Shown: positions 60,413-64,000 of the stretch, piece after piece
How the letters are laid out: every line of letters begins with the position of its first letter
How positions within the stretch are numbered: the first letter of the stretch is position 1
DNA from: Notamacropus eugenii
Taxonomy: Eukaryota > Chordata > Mammalia > Diprotodontia > Macropodidae
Reading direction: 5' to 3'
DNA: 64,000 nucleotides
Assembly (NCBI RefSeq): GCF_028372415.1
Contig: NC_092875.1
Span: 411,627,239 to 411,691,238, forward strand
Notes under the pieces: model-generated
Told to the model about the DNA's origin: nothing
Database searches by the model: none
What the model saw: the letters and a program-made list of their open reading frames with translations, nothing else
Translations under genes and position numbers: made by a program

Positions 60413-60839
60413 TAAATAACTATACAATTTTTTACAAGAATTTTTTTGTTTTCCTATTTTTCCAGAACAAGTTAACCACAGGAGGAAAGAAAAATAAATT
60501 TATATTATTTTTTTTCAAGTAGCTGTGTGTGGAATTTCTTACAAATGTCAAATGCTGTAGGAACTTTCAGATGAGGTCACTAATTTTTTTTTTTAGTTTT
60601 AATCAGATGTTTTACTTTGTTACAAGAGAATTCATATGAAGTAGAAGTAACTAAATTATAATATTAAAATAGAATATCAATAAAATTGAAAGTTTAACAT
60701 TTTAAAAAATCAAATGAAAACAATTTGCTGAGTTTGAAGTAAAACTTCATGATTTCTTGCTTTAATTTATTTTTCTCTTATTAATAGTGATTTGAAGAAT
60801 TCATTCATATAGCTTGCAATTCTTCTGTTAATACCTGTT
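60413..60839. other. AT-rich DNA, nothing recognised
   Basis: No feature recognised on either strand. Confidence 0.35.
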
Positions 60840-61390
60840 GGCCATTTCACTGCTGGGAAATGGCTTTTGGTCTTAAATATGTAAATTAGTTTTCTACATA
60901 ATTTGGAATAGGATACACTCATCGGAGACATTTGATGGCAGGATTTTTTTCCCAGTCACATACTTCTCTTCCCATCCTACGTGCCTTAATTTTGCTCATG
61001 GAAAAATTTTCACTTTCATGTAACTAAAGTGATGAATTCATCTTTTGTAATTTTCTATATACCTTATTAACCCCCTACCCATAAAAAAAAAGTGTGCAAT
61101 CTGCTTCTATTATATTTTTTGTTATGGTTTTGGATATTCAGTTCATGTAAATGTCCATTTGGAGTTTGTTGTGAAATATAACTACAAGATGTGGATTTAA
61201 GCCTAACTTCTATTAGACTACTTTCTGGTTTTCCTAGCAATTCTTGTCACATAAGAAGTTCTTTCCTATGTAATTTATGTCTTCAGGCTTATCAAATATT
61301 GGTATTAATGTAATTATGTCTGATTCTTCCTTATCTAGTCCATTCCATTTATCTATTTTTCTATTTTTTTTTAGCCAATATAAAGTGGAT
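60840..61390 (-). pseudogene. L1 ORF2 C-terminal remnant
   Basis: The plus-strand wording 'cttttggtcttaaatatgtaaattagttttctacataatttgg', 'tttcactttcatgtaactaaagtgatgaattcatcttttgtaattttctatatacc' and 'tagtccattccatttatctatttttctattt' is the antisense of the L1 ORF2 C-terminal region. No frame survives. Confidence 0.6.
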
Positions 61391-61394
61391 TTAT

Positions 61395-61745
61395 AACACA
61401 GAGCTTCAAGCTACAGTCCATAGATCAAATCAAAACCAATGCTTATTCTTGTACAATTTCTTATTACATGTGGTTGTTATATTTTTAAGTGGTTGACAAA
61501 CAGGAATATTTTGGGACATGAAAATTACATTAAATTAATATTTTAGTGTCTACATGTAAAGTTTTATTTGAATATAGTCATAGTCTTTTATATATGCATC
61601 ATCTATGGCTACTTTTATTCTACAAGGTCTGATTTGAGTAGTGCCAACAGGGACAATATATGGTACTCTCATTGTTTTGCACTGCTGTTTAGCACACTAC
61701 AAACCACAATGGTGCAATTGTGACTCAATATCACTTTGAGTGCCA
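61395..61745 (+). repeat. Old interspersed repeat, class uncertain
   Basis: 'tgtaaagttttatttgaatatagtcatag', 'atctatggctacttttattctacaaggtctgatttgagtagtgccaacagggacaatatatgg' resembles a repeat common across mammals. Its consensus reads TAAAGTTTTATTGGAACACAG, then CTATGGCTGCTTTTGCGCTAC, then GAGTAGTTGCAACAGAGACC. I think it is a DNA-transposon or MER-type family, but I cannot place it. Confidence 0.5.
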
Positions 61746-61832
61746 TGCATATTTCTGCACTGTGACTTTAAAAAAAGTTACAAGTGTATATCCATAACAT
61801 AACTTTATAATTTGAATTGTGGAAGTTATTTG

Positions 61833-62310
61833 TCCTTCATTTTCAAAGAAGACCAGTGACATAGTAGGTGATGTCTTGACTTGCAAATTGGATTTGAGAG
61901 ACAGAGTTGTGCAGTCATTAGCCTCACTCTCTCTTCCAGAATTCTCAAAGCCCAATGGCAAGACAAAAGTCAAGAAAACTGGGAATATCCTGGTTTGTAG
62001 TGAATGGTCTTGGCATTTTTGATGTCTGATCAAGCTGTAAGTGTGTGACTGCATTTTCTTTAGCTACTTTCACGGTCGTTAGAATAAATTGTTCTCATCC
62101 ATTCATTCTGCCAGGGAAAGTCTTCATATGCTTGGAGTAGACATCCCCCTAACTCAACACTGGATTTGAGGCATATAGATTATCCTCAATTTGGTGTAGC
62201 TTATCTGCTGAGATGCTTTTTTACTTGGGTGTAGCCACTGGGCATGATACAGCTTCTTGGAGACACAGATGAGAGCTGGGTGAGCAGCGGGCACCAAATG
62301 TAGAGAAGCA
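61833..62310 (-). repeat. RTE-type element fragment
   Basis: 'gtccttcattttcaaagaagaccagtgacatagtaggtgatgtcttgacttgc' matches the tail shared with the WALLSI-type SINEs. The sequence to its right continues without the tRNA head, so this is more likely LINE-derived. Confidence 0.5.
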
Positions 62311-62315
62311 GCCCT

Positions 62316-62474
62316 GGAAATGGAATTTGGATTTAAATGTGGAAATTTGGAATTGGAATTTGGAATTGGAATTTGCCATTTGGAATGGGAATTTGGAATT
62401 TGGATTTGAGATTTGGAATTTGGAATTGGAATTTAGAATTGGAATTTGAAATAGGAATTTGGATTTCTAATTTG
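62316..62474. repeat. AATTTGG-type minisatellite
   Basis: About 160 bp of irregular tandem units built on GGAATTTGGAATTGGAATTT, with 6-8-base sub-units. It grades into unique DNA on both sides. Confidence 0.9.
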
Positions 62475-63019
62475 AAAAGGGCTTAAAAGGTCCTCACAAA
62501 AAAGATGCTAATCCCCCTGAGCTCTTCATACATCCTAGTGGGGACAGAAACTCTTTACAGAGAGTCTAGATACACTAAATCCCTTCAAGGGAACAGAGAG
62601 CCCTAGGAGAGAAATGAAAATGTAACATAAATGGCCTTAAGTTGTGGGCATCAGTGTAGCTATGTCTCTCATATATTTTATGAATTTTGTAGTCATTTTA
62701 AATATAACTTATCTTTCTGTTTCTGCCTCCTGAATTTTGTCATTATTATAGAAATATTATTTGTTTTGTCTTTTGCAATTTTACTGAAATTGTTACCTAG
62801 GTTTATTTGCGGCTTCCTTAGGTTTGATTCCTGACTTTTAAAGCCTATTTTTCTTTTCCTTTTGTTATTCCTTAACTGTAAATACTTAGCCCTATAAACC
62901 CACACCATCTAATTATTCTATTCATCCTCTAGTTTTGCTGATTGTTGATTGGGAAAGTCTTAAAATTCAGGGAATTTACTCCCCATTCTCATCCCCAAAC
63001 TCAAGGTAGGTGACCTTGC
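62475..63019. other. Unique DNA, no gene
   Basis: Only overlapping 67- and 71-codon frames on opposite strands, with no motif. Confidence 0.35.
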
Positions 63020-63450
63020 TCCTTTCTTTAAGACTTTGGCCAGGTAGTCCCCTATATTTTGAATACATTCCCTCCCCGTCTCTGCATTTCCTTATCCCCC
63101 AGCCCTGTCGTTGTTGTTTTCATCCTTAAACTGTACTTTTAGGTCTATACTGTGTCTACTTACATGAATATATGTTGTATCTCTTTCTCTATCTAGAATG
63201 TGAGCTCTTTGAGGGCATGGACTGCTTCATTTCTGTCTTTTTATCATTTCACTTATTCCTGGTTTAGTCATTTCTATGTAGTAAGCCATGTGTTTTGTAT
63301 TTTCATATATAAGTAAATATTGCATCTCTTTCTCTCCATAAAAATATAAACTCCCTAAGGACAGGAACTATTTTATTTTTGTTTTTGTATCTCCACTTTC
63401 TAGTTTGGTGGTTTCTATGCATTAGACCCTCAGTAAATGTTTTTCACTTC
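63020..63450 (+). repeat. Two L2-like 3' ends in tandem
   Basis: 'ctagaatgtgagctctttgagggcatggactgcttcatttc' and, after about 130 bp, 'aaaatataaactccctaaggacaggaac...gaccctcagtaaatg' are successive L2-like 3' termini in the same orientation. Confidence 0.6.
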
Positions 63451-64000
63451 AGTGAAAAGATCAAAGTTATTTAATAAATTATCTGTTAATTTCCAGTCAC
63501 TTGTATAATGTCAGACTATATAAAGTAGACATGTGTCTGATCATCACATTTCACAAAATATAATGTGGTTTGTTTCCTTGAAAAATGTCCTTAGAGGATT
63601 ATTTGTGAATTCCTAAATGAGTCAAATAAACCATATACTTCATATAATAACATGAGGGAAGCTAACATCTTTTTACATTTACAGGAATTATAATGATACA
63701 AATTGCTACACACAGATCTCAGTGATTATGCATGTGCATTTAATAGGCCAAATCACCCATGGAAATAATAACAGAATAAGAAACACATGAAAAAGACTTT
63801 CATCTGCATGGAATTTTGGCTTAGTGACAAGTCCCTGAATTTATTTTTCATTCTAACGTAACTTCTTCTACGCTGACTAGCTCAGCATTTATCACCTCCT
63901 TACCTCTGTTATTGGATTGGCACTTCTGCTGCACCTCAAGAGATTTAAGTATGGAACCTAGGTGTTTTTATTTTGGGTTGTTGGTTTGATTTTTTGTTTT
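63451..64000. other. Unique AT-rich DNA, no gene
   Basis: Nothing recognised on either strand. Confidence 0.35.

Noticed and set aside
62316-62474. Regular short repeats considered as a CRISPR array
   Set aside because: Units are degenerate and contiguous with no constant-length spacers; the genome is vertebrate.

Overview
This window looks like a gene desert from a marsupial nuclear genome, probably an Australasian lineage; I cannot name the species. The evidence is the repeat content. There are tRNA-headed SINEs whose tails look RTE-derived (the wallaby WALLSI type), abundant MIR/CORE-SINE and LINE-2 fossils, and L1 elements with the half-L1 (HAL1, ORF1-only) form known from marsupials. 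Base composition is AT-rich, and short open frames are scattered with no codon signature. I see no intron-containing host gene, no tRNA gene, no CRISPR array and no bacterial-type operon.

The one protein-coding sequence of note is an intronless minus-strand copy of ADPGK (ADP-dependent glucokinase) at 33661-36623. It carries a poly(A) tail (a T-run at 33661-33677), an AATAAA signal, about 1.4 kb of 3' UTR, nearly the whole coding region, a CpG-rich 5' end, and a 14-16 bp target-site duplication. It landed inside the ORF1 part of an L1/HAL1 element (32165-37704). That element had itself landed inside a MIR-type SINE (32041-37805) with its own 9 bp duplication, so three layers are nested. The copy is open from about codon 44 to the stop and keeps the GLGD catalytic motif. 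The genuine ATG (36568), however, is in another frame, and the mismatch falls at a five-C run (36429-36433). It is therefore either a very young processed pseudogene or an intact retrogene hidden by a one-base homopolymer error.

Layout. 1-8570: L2, MIR and SINE fossils. 8570-14510: repeat-poor unique DNA containing a perfect 22-bp palindrome at 10348-10369. 14510-23100: L2 with a nested SINE, an L1 fragment, a full-length 7SL RNA retropseudogene (18733-19023), and two related L1/HAL1 ORF1 copies in direct orientation. 23100-32040: microsatellites, SINEs and L2. 32041-37805: the nested ADPGK block. 38000-41280: L2 and MIR fossils. 41285-52125: about 11 kb of decayed L1 sequence, with a near-complete element whose RT active-site region is tandemly duplicated, a nested SINE, and an inverted L1 5' segment. 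52250-57195: L2 split by a 618-bp solo LTR with a 6-bp duplication. 57480-61390: minus-strand L1 remnants. 61395-64000: other old repeats, an AATTTGG-type minisatellite and L2 ends.

No genes here work together in a pathway. The window is a record of successive retrotransposition: L2 and MIR oldest, then L1/HAL1, SINEs and the LTR, with the ADPGK retrocopy among the younger events.
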